The translations under genes were made by a program, and so were the position numbers. The notes beneath the pieces are model-generated. The model made no database searches. It was not told where the DNA came from and saw nothing but the letters and a program-made list of their open reading frames with translations. Of a stretch of 64,000 bases of DNA, positions 7,901 through 18,003 are shown piece by piece. Origin of the DNA: Astropecten irregularis (Eukaryota > Echinodermata > Asteroidea > Paxillosida > Astropectinidae); NCBI GenBank assembly GCA_963971285.1, contig OZ020246.1:10027217-10091216 (forward strand). Direction: 5' to 3'. How positions within the stretch are numbered: the first letter of the stretch is position 1; the number at the start of each line of letters is the position of its first letter.

Positions 7901-10645
7901 AACAAAAATGCATCAGCTAAGCACAAAAATTTGCTTAGCACAAAAATGTCTCGTCCAATAAAACAAACCATCATTGAAAATTCCATTTGATATTCATGGT
8001 CAGCGAACAACAGCCAAAGAACTATCACAAGTGATACACAACATGTGGACATTTGGTTGTTAACCCTGTTTTTATTAGGACAGAAATGTCATGCTTAGCA
8101 AATGTTTGTGCTTCACAGTTTTATGAAATTGGCCCCAGGCTATGTCATGCTCATCCAGATTTCTATCCCTGTCCCCAAATAACCCCTGGGGTCATGATTT
8201 CACCAAATTCATCATAACTTTCTGTCAATTGTAGGATGATGCATTGCAGCCCCACGTAGAAGTTGTAGGATACGATAAGTTATCCTTCATATCTCAAGTT
8301 ATGATGGGGGCATAGCTGGCAAAGTGTGAATAGGCACTCGCCTCTCACCAATGTGGCCCGGGCTCGATCCTGGCTTGGGTCATTATGTGAGTAGAGTTGT
8401 GCGTTTGGTTCTCTCCTATGCTTTGAGGGTTTTTCTCCGGGTTCTCCGGTTTTCCTCCCTCCACAAAAACCAAACATTTTCGATCTTAAGCTGTGCTTCG
8501 TGATCATATATGGGTTGATGTGGCTGGTTGCCAAAGGGCGCCCATGAAAGCCTGCTACTCGGTCACGTGTAGCACCATCCTTCATAATTCATATTGTAAT
8601 CGCAGGGAACCTCTGGAAAACACAGTGTGTGTTTCACTGAGCAGGTAAACCTAGGGTAAACAAGAAATAAATAAATAGATAATGATCGATCGTAGGGCTT
8701 CGTGAAATCAACCCCTGGATGTATGGCAAGAGTGATACCTGTTTTCCTCCTCAGAACTTTCTTGGGGAAGAGAATATTCATGGACCAGATGATGCCGTGG
8801 TGGTTTGCAGACATACAGTTCCCGGCTAGTCTGGCCGGGTAGGTATAAGAGACGAATCGCTCCACAGGGAGGTGGGGATATAACTGCCGGTCCGGAGTGA
8901 TGTGGGCGTGTATAAGGTAGGCATTTGATGCTATCAGCCAATCACCATCCTCGTTATGTGCCATCAGGCTCTGTGGATTAAGAAAGGGCAGTTACAATTG
9001 GTTGGTTTTTGTTTTGGCTATAAGCGTTTTTGACTGCTAGTGTTGGATTTGCACTTCTAAAACAGTGATGAAAGCACTTGGCCAACATGTACGCCTATTT
9101 CCACGTCATCTTTGGGAGAGAAGCTTTAGAACTGGTCAGGCCCAGCCTATGAAAAGCGCAGCCAGGCCCAGGCTTTCAGGCCTGTAATCCTCCTTCCTCC
9201 TGAACTTCAATGCAATATAGCTGCTTAAAATCACTAAAGCCAGGCCCTAGATGGCCTAGCCAGACTGAAGTCCTGCCCACATCAAGTCTGACACATAGCT
9301 ATTGTTTTAAATGGAAACAGTGTACTCAGCCCATGACCAAAGTTGGATTATTACAGAAGCTGCAGAGCTAGTGAGTAAAGCCCGGATCTGGTCTGGTCCG
9401 GCATTTCAGTGCAAGGGAATACACTCACATGTTGTTTGCCATTGGAGTCCACATAGTTCAGCATGAGATCCGAACAGCCAGTGGTACTGCCCTGACATCC
9501 CAGTATACCCAGCAACTCCGCACTGAAGTGCAGCAGCAAAAGCTGGAACAAAACAAAAACCAGAAGCAAATTTCAGCATGAATTATTTAAACAGCATCAA
9601 AATACACTTAATTCACAGCCTTATATTGAAATAGTGACATGTTGTATTTGAGTCCACAACCTCTGTGAGGCCAAAGCCGAGTATGAGTCCTGGGTCTCCG
9701 AGGCCAAGGCCGAGTCTGAGTCCTGGGTCTCCGAGGCCGAGGCCAAGGCCAAGGGGGAGTCTGAGTCCTGGATCTCCGAGGACAAGGCCAAGGGGGGAGT
9801 CTGAGTCCTTGGTCTCCGAGGCCAAGGCCAAGTCTGAGACCTGGATCTCCTGGGCCAAGGCCAAGGCCGAGTCTGAGTCCTGGGTCTCTGAGGACAAGGC
9901 CAAGGCCGAGTCCTGTGTCTCCGAGGCCAAGGCCAAGGCCGAGTCCTGGGTCTCCGAGGCCAAGGCCAAGGCCGAGTCCTGGGTCTCCGAGGCCAAGGCC
10001 AAGTCCTGGGTCTCCGAGGCCAAGGCCGAATCTGAGTCCTGGGTCTCCGAGGCCAAGGCCAAGGCTGAGTCTTAGTTCTGGGCGCTATCATCATTCAACC
10101 ATTGCTGAAAATACAGGAAGCAGAATTATTTAGCAGATTGAATTCATAGCCACAAGCCTCTATTTCGATACCTGTTCAATTTAAAAGGGATGTACATACA
10201 CACCATGGGCTCGATCAAATGCCACAGCCAGAACTGAAGTTTTGGTAGTATCCATCATTTGAACTATGAAAGTATGATGTAGATTCCTTGATCAAGGTCA
10301 TGCATGGAGTAGCCATGCCCAATGTAAATGCTCTTAGAATTGTGGAATCTTTTCTCATAGAAAAACAAATTTGGAATTTAGAATTAAGGTCAGGGAGTTA
10401 CTCTGAAGCTTCATGAATGATGATTGTGTTCTCTGTGGCGTGCTAACCTTGTGATAGTCGGTTTCAGAAGCATCAGCTGTCCCTCTGATTTCATCCTCGT
10501 ACTGCGGATAAACCTCCTTCATAGCATCCCGGTATTCATCGCAAACTTCCCGCCCTTCGGGACTACGATAGTAGGGAAGGAGCAAGTTATTGAGCGTCTC
10601 ACTTTGCTCACAGTATGTCTGGATCTGATGCTTGAAAGTTCTCCC
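4847..10645 (-). CDS. Tan-like N-beta-alanyl-amine hydrolase, peptidase family C45 (isopenicillin-N acyltransferase-like)
   Basis: Exons in transcript order: 10448-10645, 9429-9542, 8739-8970, 7425-7524, 6754-6912, 5638-5834 and 4847-4953 (1107 bp, 368 residues plus TAG). Family knowledge: C45 proteins are N-terminal-nucleophile hydrolases made as a precursor that self-cleaves before a Cys. Drosophila Tan splits N-beta-alanyl-dopamine and carcinine. Seen: GRTFKHQI near the start; DEIRGTADASETDYHK then LLLLHFSAELLG; the processing site TTG|CSDLML (Cys at located residue 89); MAHNEDGDWL; RLAGNCMSANHHG; GYGLSLNIAQHHP; and the end LATGVFDVLDGTFSIYVDNP. All seven exon phases agree. Drosophila Tan cleaves before Cys122, so about 30 N-terminal residues are probably encoded by an exon I did not find. 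A start at Met 10687 (MWPYLAFLTF) is the alternative. The substrate cannot be told from sequence. There is no signal peptide or membrane segment in the located part. Confidence 0.85.
5058..5482. repeat. Foldback element with tRNA-like heads as inverted ends
   Basis: A tRNA-like SINE head on the minus strand (5081-5160) and another on the plus strand (5373-5455) form a near-complete palindrome. The centre pairs too (TTTGGCAGTCAGAAGCCATG near 5194 against CATGGCTTGTAACTGCC near 5316). The ends read CATTGAAAAGTGA and TCACTTTTCAATG. Confidence 0.85.
5638..5834 (-). CDS. Tan-like gene, exon 6 of those located
   Basis: 197 bp, phase 2 in, phase 1 out. It encodes YRHMTHVDHHEDSSSIHREQ to DYMATLAT. 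The final split Gly continues into the C-terminal exon. Acceptor ATTATTAG, donor ACAG|GTGAGC. Confidence 0.86.
6003..6444. mobile_element. hAT-like non-autonomous element with 8-bp target duplication
   Basis: Terminal inverted repeats start CAGAGCCGTAAATAAAGAGA and end with the complement. It is flanked on both sides by the direct repeat ATACAGTT (5995-6002 and 6445-6452). CAG..CTG ends and an 8-bp duplication are the hAT signature. 442 bp with no transposase. Tan-like gene intron. Confidence 0.9.
6754..6912 (-). CDS. Tan-like gene, exon 5 of those located
   Basis: 159 bp, phase 2 at both ends. It encodes LNIAQHHPNPAEIVMMNIEI to ADLRHGFAYHFN. The HFN-M-YRHM junction resembles the conserved H-x-N region late in C45 enzymes. 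Acceptor TTGTCAG, donor AATAT|GTAAGT. Confidence 0.87.
7130..7312 (-). repeat. tRNA-like SINE
   Basis: The plus strand shows a B-box complement (GGACTCGAACCCGGGCC) and a downstream A-box-like part. It lies in the Tan-like gene, between exons 6754-6912 and 7425-7524. Confidence 0.6.
7425..7524 (-). CDS. Tan-like gene, exon 4 of those located
   Basis: 100 bp, phase 1 in, phase 2 out. It encodes TYTMIRAMAAATSLEHAQ and then KIISDDPLGCGYGL. Both split codons (Gly before, Ser after) join the neighbouring exons cleanly. Confidence 0.85.
7705..7827. repeat. Short foldback in a Tan-like intron
   Basis: GCACTCTATAATTGCAGGGT pairs with ACCCTGCAGTATAGAGTGC around TGTCCCATGATTAGGGG; the stem continues outward through GGCAACAAAAGAAA. 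Confidence 0.78.
7914..8136. mobile_element. Foldback element, family B (GGGGCCAATTTCAT ends)
   Basis: Left end truncated. It has the interior ATTCCATTTGATATTCATGG and the right end TTATGAAATTGGCCCC. Inverted ends carry GCTTAGCACAAAAAT. It lies in a Tan-like gene intron. Confidence 0.85.
8188..8716. mobile_element. Foldback element family C, split by a SINE
   Basis: Left half 8188-8303 (CATCATAACTTTCTGTCAAT), right half 8681-8716 (GATCGATCGTAGGGCTTC and AAATCAACCCC). The middle is the 8304-8680 SINE. Intact copies are at 26771-26920 and 40171-40310. Confidence 0.75.
8304..8680 (+). repeat. tRNA-related SINE nested in another element
   Basis: It contains CACTCGCCTCTCACCAATGT, GGCCCGGGCTCGATCCTGGC and a body with GGGTTCTCCGGTTTTCCTCC. 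A second copy lies on the minus strand at 58740-58990. It interrupts a GGGGTC..GATTTCA foldback element whose halves are at 8188-8303 and 8681-8716. Confidence 0.75.
8739..8970 (-). CDS. Tan-like gene, HNED exon
   Basis: 232 bp, phase 0 in, phase 1 out. It carries SLMAHNEDGDW, AYLIHAHI, RFVSYTYPARLAGNC and MSANHHGIIWSMNILFP. HNED and the N-H-H-G segment are the hallmarks of the C45/Tan active-site region. Donor ACAG|GTATCA. Confidence 0.92.
9429..9542 (-). CDS. Tan-like gene, exon with the nucleophile Cys
   Basis: 114 bp, phase 0 at both ends. It encodes LLLLHFSAELLGILGCQG, then STTGCSDLMLNYVDSNGKQH. The Gly-Cys pair in TTGCSD is the expected self-cleavage site and Cys the expected N-terminal nucleophile of the mature enzyme. 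Acceptor TTCCAG, donor CAT|GTGAGT. Confidence 0.9.
9661..10075. repeat. GC-rich minisatellite in a Tan-like gene intron
   Basis: Irregular tandem units of about 30-42 bp are built from GAGGCCAAGGCC and GAGTCCTGGGTCTCC. Unit lengths are mostly multiples of three and free of stops, so long open frames appear on both strands; these are low-complexity artefacts. Confidence 0.95.
10448..10645 (-). CDS. Tan-like gene, first located coding exon
   Basis: 198 bp, phase 0 at both ends if the acceptor is CACCCGATCAG ending at 10646. It encodes GRTFKHQIQTYCEQSETLNN through DEIRGTADASETDYHK. The open frame extends upstream to a Met at 10687, so this could instead be the first exon. The pyrimidine-rich run before CAG favours an acceptor. 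Donor CAAG|GTTAGC. Confidence 0.78.
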
Positions 10646-12776
10646 CTGATCGGGTGAAAAGGTGAGGAATGCCAGATAAGGCCACATAAAAAAAATTACT
10701 TGTTTAGCGTCCCCGCCCGACCTCCGATATGAGCCCGACCTGTATTATTATTTTTTTTTTTATTTGTCTCAAAAAAAATAAATATTGGGGGAAACAATTA
10801 TTTCTTGTATGTAAAAGCAGTGTGCGCTAATATCTACCGTAATTTTCGGACTAAACATCATGAAGGCCACCTGGGGTAGAAGCCGCAGCATGCGAAAAAT
10901 GTAAAAATTTAAGCGGAAGGGACATTTGATAATCAACGTTCCGGAAATTTGTACCGATGTGGCGGACTGAAGGAATATCAGCCGAGCGCATGACTAGAAC
11001 TACCGTAACCCGACTTGAGTCAAGTCTACATACTTTTCTCTAGTCTACTGAAATTTCCAATGGTCAGATATCTAGCTTGAAAGCTTCTATGGTCTTCAGT
11101 ATCTTCCTAACATGTTTTCTGACCATGAATACCATGTATCTTTTCTTCCACAGGCATGTTGCCATTCTATCCTTAAAATTAAAAATAAAAATAAAAACCT
11201 CCCTCCCTACCTAGAAAATTTGGAAGAGGTGGACGCTAAACAATTTTTTTTTTTTGTATGTGGCCTAAAAGAGACTGTCATTATACTGTTGAAAATTACA
11301 GGCAAGCTCGATTGGAACCCATACCATACTGGGCTCAATTTCATCATGGCTCTGCTATCAGTAACCAAAATCATAGAATCCGATGGTGATTACAGAAGCA
11401 GAAATTTCAGTATTTACAAGATCAATACAGTGCCCATGGCTAGTCCGAGTAACTTGGGCCCTGAAAATCGCCTTTTTTAACATTTGGAATGGACATGGTC
11501 TGACGATAGTAGGGTCCAAGTCCCTAATTGTGTACAATCGAGTGGTGAGATGAGAGCTCCTTAATAGCTTTTTGCCTCTACCCTGAATCAAAATCCTGTG
11601 ATTTCACCTCCAAAACAATCCTAAAATGTCTCATGCGGCCAGCTATGGACCAAGGGAGAATTGGAGATTCCAATAAATGACAAGGTTTACTCAAATTTTT
11701 TTGAAGAAAAGATAATTTTTACCCTACAAATGGGCCTCCGACCTATTCATAAGCACAGTGTCAGTTGGCTGGCATCTTGTTTTTCAACTAGGCCTACTGT
11801 TTGTGTAACTACTGGTGCTCTAACATAGGCTTATTATATTTGAAATCAATATTTGCGTCAATCCCAAGACTCTGGAACACAAATTACAAACTTTGTTGTG
11901 AAAATTGACATCACCTGTCTTAGCAATTTGGGGGCGGTGCTCTTCTTACCACTTGATATGCAACTTGATAGTGTGTACCAGACACGTGTATTGCCGGCAG
12001 ACTTTGTGCCGAGCCAAGCCGGTGACCGGGTACGGAGCTTTCTGCAGTTGTGGTCATCTTTTACTCCCCAACATCAACAAGACAGTTTTAGATGCTTTTT
12101 ATTTTCACATTTCCCACAAAAAGGGCAAAATGTTACCGTGGTAACGTACTAACGTTCCATTTTGGCACCGCACACTCGGGTTGTTTTCGTGTTGACGTGG
12201 CGGACGCAAGAGGGCGCCACAAGGGTGCACCCTAATAAAAGTAAACTCCCATTGACCTTGAGTGTAAAATCCCTCAACTCAACAGTTCTAAAAAAACCAC
12301 CCAGGAGTCTCTCTGTTGTTGGAGCAATACTGTAAATGGTAGTTTGAACCCTCATCTACCCAATTCTTTTCAATTTTTTGTTTGGTAATTAACCGATTGG
12401 ATTTTTAGCTAATTGCCCCAAGAAAAAACACCCCCGAAATGTCCCTTTTCCGTAACCAACCGACTTGCTACGATTATTCATGAAGCAACCCTCCACGTTC
12501 AAAACAATGTAGGACCAGATTTTAAACTAAAATATCTCAAGTCTCCACAACAGGCTGAAGCACCGAACCCCCATGTTGTTATAACCAGTCAAAATTACAC
12601 AATATATTAATTGCACGACCCACCAAATTGCATATTATTTAAATAACATTTGAGGGTAGGCCTACACACAATATGATAATCAGCTCGGCGCATTGATTGT
12701 TTAGTTATCTAGTGTGGTGCACCTGTGAAGTATTGCTTCGTTTGATCGTCCAGCGACACTCGACGTAATTAACCCT

Positions 12777-13145
12777 AATTAAAGGTAATATCATACTTTG
12801 GTTTTTGTCAAAAAAATACAGATTCATGGGCAAAAATATTACGAACGATACAGTAAAAGTCATCTGTGAAAATTTTAGTCCCATACGGTTCCCACTTTTT
12901 GAGAAAACAGTGAAAAACGGCCACAGTATTTCTTAAGTATTTTTTCTCTTTTATTTTTGATCTTTTAAAAGATCAAAAAGATTTTCGGTTGTTGTTTTAC
13001 TAATTTCTGGATAAATACACCATTTCAGGCGGAACAATTTTAGTAACGGTATGTTTCTACCACCACCATCTTCATACCCTAATTATATGAAAATCTGTGA
13101 ACATTTCTGTTTTGGTGTCTTACCAAAGTATGATACTACCTTTAA
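12777..13145. mobile_element. TTAA-flanked MITE, family A
   Basis: Ends are TTAAAGGTAATATCATACTT and its complement (AAGTATGATACTACCTTTAA). The interior includes GATCTTTTAAAAGATC and the AGATGGTGGTGG motif. It is non-coding. Confidence 0.88.
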
Positions 13146-13258
13146 ACGACATATTTCTGATTTTTTTTCACGAAAACCTTCATCAAGCGTTCGTATCGTA
13201 GAAATATTGTGTTATGCTCTGCACTCTTGATTTTTGTGGACTTTGAAGCCGGCGACGG

Positions 13259-13422
13259 TAATAGCGCTCCGCACTAATGACGTCACAAAATCCCCGGATG
13301 TCAGACAAACATTGACTCACACACGTAGTGTATATGCACGCGCACACCCACGCACGTGTGCATGGTTGCAAGTTTGTCTGAGATCCGTTGCTATTTTTAG
13401 CGTAAGTGCGGAGCGCTATTAA
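13259..13422. mobile_element. Short foldback with AATAGCGCTCCGCACT ends
   Basis: Perfect inverted ends, apparently flanked by TA. The interior contains a CACACGTAGTG region and alternating purine-pyrimidine CACGCGCACACC. About 164 bp. Confidence 0.75.
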
Positions 13423-14101
13423 CTACGCAGTGAAAAAAGCTGTATCTATATGTATCTCGCAGGTTCTGTTACATTTATATTGAAAACTGTAGAATGTATG
13501 GCTCTTAATCGCTCAAATTCTTTTCAATTTTCGATTGGTTTGCCGATGATAATTAATTTTTTGGGCTAATAACGGTAGGCCTACCCCAAGAGCTAGAAAA
13601 GCACAACCGTCCAAGTTTCCCCTAAACCGACTCACCGTCAGTTTTCATTAAGCGGCCGGCATGCGCCACCTCCATAGGACATTAATTTTTCTAGTGAAAT
13701 TATTTTTAACAATCGTACGTGTTCAGTACTGTGGTAACATACCCAAACAGAAATGTTCACAGATTTACGTGTAACTTTCAGGACTGAAGAAGCTTGGTGA
13801 TGGTAGAAACATACCTTCAAAATTATTTCCGCATGGAACTTCTGTACTTATCCAGAAATTGGTCAAACAAAGACCGAAAACAGTTTTGATTGAGGGGCAA
13901 AACCATTCTTTATGTTCAATAAGAAACATTGAGTCAGATTTTTGCTTTATCTCGTGACTCAGATGTCCGATTGACCTCAAAATAATTTTCAAAAGTGTAT
14001 AAAAAAAAAATTATTTCATGTAGGCTACTACCGACAAAGTGTGAGTGCTGTGACCTTTACCCCCAAAATAAAAAAATCCCTAATGTTCAATCCATGACAC
14101 A

Positions 14102-14328
14102 GGCCTTTACGAAATTAGGCTTGAGGCTAGGCGGGGATTTATTTTGCTACTGCCATTTTGTGTCCTAAATGAAACGAAGGGCTCACGATACTCATGGCGA
14201 AGCTGGAGCCTTTCTTTGGCTTTGTCGTGTGGAAAAATCTCTTCATTTCGTTTTGTGGGCCTCAAAATTAATGGCGGTAGCGAAAATAAGTACCAAGCCT
14301 AGCCTCAAGCCAGGTTTCGTAAAGGCCC
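14102..14328. mobile_element. Foldback element family D
   Basis: Ends GGCCTTTACGAAATTAGGCT and CAGGTTTCGTAAAGGCC; same family as 1766-1964. Confidence 0.82.
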
Positions 14329-15245
14329 TGAGTATAACCCATTCCCGCATGTCACTACGTATTATGTACAAAGTATCTGATACATTATGCGTGCATGGAA
14401 ATTGTATGCAACGTAGCACATTAGCCAAGCTGTTTTAGAAATATTTCCGTTACGATCGTGACGGAGGATGTTGATTGGTCAATTTCGCGCGTCCGCGTGG
14501 CAGCAGTTAAGTGATAGACGCGCTCGCCAAACGATACGATTGGTCAAGACTTAGAGCGGTCAGTGCTGGATTGGTTTGCATAATTAATCAGGAAATCTGC
14601 ACGCAAGTGAAAGACGCTAATTGCACGCTGTACGGCGAGTGCGTCTATCACATAGACTAGCTGTTAAATATGTGATACTGCGTTTTTATCAGTTTGGGAT
14701 GTTATTCTGAAAAACTTCGTCAGCCTTATGATACAACCACGGAAAGGAATTTGGAAATGAAACCATGCTGCACGCCTCAATTTTTCAGGTCGCGTTTTAG
14801 TAGATAATTCTTTCTCTTCAAGTCACTTAGCAGGCAGTTTGAACATGTGATATGATCTGGCAAAATGCCACCCCAATTTCAATTTATGGAGTCGTGAACT
14901 AAACGTGATATCAATCCTGCACCACAGGCCTATGGATTGATTCGTTTTTTGCCGTACCACTTTTCCGTTTTGGAATATCTACATTGATCCATCCTTTCAC
15001 ACTAAACGGACAAATTCAGCTATCAAAACAGATGGAGAAAGATCCTGCTATTATCGAAACGCGTCAGGCCCTCCTAACTTGCTTCAAGCATTTGATATAA
15101 ATTTTATTTCAGGTCATTTTTGTCTGATGGGCAGTTTGCGGCAGTTATCAAAACAGTTTAATAAGACTAAAACTGGGATTTATTTTCTATAAAACGTCTG
15201 TGTTTTTATGCGAAGTTGCATGTTTGACGGAAACCGGTATGGCTG

Positions 15246-15470
15246 GGGTAAATTTCATAAAACTATTAAGCGCAAAAATTAGCTAAGAATGACATTTCCG
15301 TCTTAATAAAAACAGGGTTAACAACCAAATGTCCACGTGTTGTGTATCACTTGTGATTGTTCTTTGGCTGTTGTTCGCAGACCATGAATATCAAATGGAA
15401 TTTTCAATGGTGGTTTGTTTTATTGGGTGAGACATTTTTGTGCTAAACGGTTTTATGAAATTGGCCCCAG
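15246..15470. mobile_element. Foldback element, family B
   Basis: Reverse-oriented copy with GGTAAATTTCATAAAACT at the left and TTATGAAATTGGCCCC at the right. Confidence 0.85.
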
Positions 15471-16496
15471 GTTAATCAGCTCAGGCAAAGAACGGTCTAC
15501 CATTTGTTGAATATGGCTATATCCCACAATGCATCAAAATCACACCAGCCAATAGCAACGCTTCACTACCCAATGGGCGTCTCCATTCCGGTCTGCTAAT
15601 TCCACATAATATTCATAATTTGCCAAATTCTGATGACATGCAAAAGACCTTCCAAGACAACAAATAATGCGAAACAAATTGACAAATATATAATAAATTT
15701 CACCAAGAGACTGTCACCTCTCTCTTTAATCACTTTGCATCCTACATGAAGCATGAAATAAAATGAAGAGATAAAGCATGCAAAATGAGCACTTCCTAAA
15801 TTAGGAAGCGTGTATGCACAACCGTAGAGGGCTCTATTCCAATGCATACCCAGTGTCCCTGATGAATAGAGAAAGTAGCAACTATCAAAATTGGATACAA
15901 TATGGCCGATTGTGTTCTAGTGACTGCATACATAAATGGGCCAACAATACCACACCGTGCACATGTCACACGGCCATTTTGTATCCAAACTCTGAAGTTG
16001 GAATCTTACCTATACCAGATTAATGCACAAGGTATAGGCCTACTTTGAGTTAGATGGGGATTTGAAGGCATTGTATGTATAACCGTCTAGCTAGCTAGAC
16101 TAGAAACAACTTCAAAATTTATACACAAAATGTCCTGCTACAAATGTCTGGAATCTGATTTTACAAGTGTGGTTTGGCACACGATCAACCATGTTTGATC
16201 CAACTTTGCAGGCCCCTATGTCACTCAAAAGCTGTATATGCTTTGTTGTGACAATGTGGGTCCCAAAAGGTTGGACCAAACATGGCTGACCCTGCACCAC
16301 CAAAATGTCAATGCATGTAATACATAATTATAGGTCTATTACATATAACCCTGTATTATATGTACACTGTTTGTGGTCCAAACTTTTTGGGGGTTGGTGC
16401 AACTCAAACCATATCGTTGTCTCTAGTCAACATAACACTGTTTATACATGTTTTCTAATAATTATGTTATAAAGTGCGACCGAGGAAACAAAATCC

Positions 16497-16507
16497 TTTA
16501 TTTTATT
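16497..16507 (-). promoter_or_regulatory. Candidate GLG1 polyadenylation signals
   Basis: TTTATTTTATT on the plus strand gives two AATAAA hexamers on the minus strand, about 3.4 kb past the stop. Nearer single hexamers inside A/T-rich sequence could be used instead. Confidence 0.4.
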
Positions 16508-17122
16508 TCAATGTGCAGGAATTTAAAACGCTCTTCACAAGACGGAATCTACACTAACATTCCTACGGGAAAAAAAAAATACATATCTCTTTGAGAACAA
16601 TTTCCATTTTATATTAAGTAACAAAAATCTATAACTTTCTGCAGTCCTGGCTTGAAATTGATATAAAAAATTCACATGAACAACAAGCACAAAAATCATT
16701 CAATTCACCCTTTTTTTTCTCTGAATAATCAATGACATTTCCCCGACATACCAAAATAATTAATACCAAATTTTCTAATCTAATTGTCACTATGCTAAAC
16801 ACAAAAATAAAACAACAACAAAATGATGTTACTGAACATTTATGTTCAACCCCATGTACACTTGACAGTAAGTTTTAAACAAAAACAGAATATTGCATTT
16901 AACACTTGCTGTGAATGTACATTTTCTACATTTAAATTCATTCTCCCTGCGAGTACAAGTGATCAATTGTATCATTTATTTTGTTATAAATGGAGTCAGA
17001 AATCCCCTCACCAAAGAATGAAATGAAGGCAATTGTTGACAATGATTTCCCAAACAAAAATTTGGAAAATGCAAAATGCCATGTACAAACATTCCACAAA
17101 TAATACTAATACCATTAGACCA

Positions 17123-17400
17123 GGGCCCAATTTCATGGACTCCATTACGGTCTATTTTTGTGCTAATACGGACTGCTACGCATGACATCTATTTAATGGA
17201 ATCCGTAAGCAAAACTTTCGGTTAGCGATTATTTTCTGCTAATGTACTGTCATATTATGCATTCTTGCTTACCGTAACCAAAACGAAAACTCTCCCATGA
17301 AATATCCTAACCCCAAGCCAAACAAAAATCTGCTACTGTAAGCTAAAAAATAAAAAATTATTTCTTTGCTAATGGTAACATATTCTATGAAATTGGGCCC
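17123..17400. mobile_element. Foldback element related to family B
   Basis: Ends GGGCCCAATTTCAT and ATGAAATTGGGCCC. The interior differs from family B (TAACCAAAACGAAAAC). It lies within the presumed GLG1 3' UTR. Confidence 0.75.
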
Positions 17401-17787
17401 AAGCTAAGAGATCATTTAACTGCATGTTGGTTTAATTAGTTTACTTTTCGTCCCCCTAAAAAAAAAAACATATTCAAAAATTTACAAAAATACTCAGTAA
17501 TATCTAATCACATTTAAATTTCTTGATTTCTAAGTTTGATTTTCCGATTTATTCTCACAGTATGATCCGAATATGACACAGGACTCATATTTCCATTCAA
17601 TGACTGCATTTTGACATTTTGATATATTTTCTGCCATGAATTCATTTCACATTTACCCCCTTTAAAACCTCTGTTTCAGCTACGGAACCTATTTCAAGTC
17701 ATCTAAATAAAAAAAAATAAAATAAATTTGACTTTTGGCTGTAGTTGAAGCTCAGATTCCTGATTTCAAACAGAGAATCTATTTCAA

Positions 17788-18003
17788 GACTAGTATCATA
17801 CTTTGGTTTTTATCAAAGAAATACAGATTCATGGGCAAAACAGTCAAGACAGATACAGTAACAGTCATCTGTGAAAATTTCAGTCCAATTACAGTGTCCA
17901 CTTTTAGAGAAAACAGTGAAAAACAGCCACAGTATTTCTTTTCTGTTATTTTTTATCTTTTAAAATCTTTTGGTCGTTTACCAAAGTATGATACTACCTT
18001 TAA
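17788..18003. mobile_element. TTAA MITE family A, internally deleted copy
   Basis: It keeps both ends (TAGTATCATACTTTGG and CCAAAGTATGATACTACC) and part of the interior, but lacks the segment between TTTTAAAATC and the right end. It lies within the presumed GLG1 3' UTR. Confidence 0.8.

Larger units (their letters stand above)
10646..16490. other. Intergenic region or undetected Tan-like 5' exon; transposon-rich
   Basis: No coding exon is recognised on either strand. The missing Tan-like N-terminal exon may be here, but I found no donor preceded by the expected Tyr-x-x-Gly coding pattern. The stretch carries foldback and MITE copies at 12777-13145, 13259-13422, 14102-14328 and 15246-15470, plus a hairpin-GAAAC repeat end at 15034-15074. 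Confidence 0.5.

Noticed and set aside
9613-10094. Open frames of 136-157 aa on both strands
   Set aside because: They come from a stop-free minisatellite whose units are multiples of three; the translations are low complexity and lie in an intron of the Tan-like gene.
4847-10645. Acid ceramidase / NAAA-type amidase
   Set aside because: These are also N-terminal-Cys hydrolases, but the HNED, MSANHHG and FDVLDGTFSIY motifs fit the C45/Tan group and no signal peptide or saposin-like features are seen.
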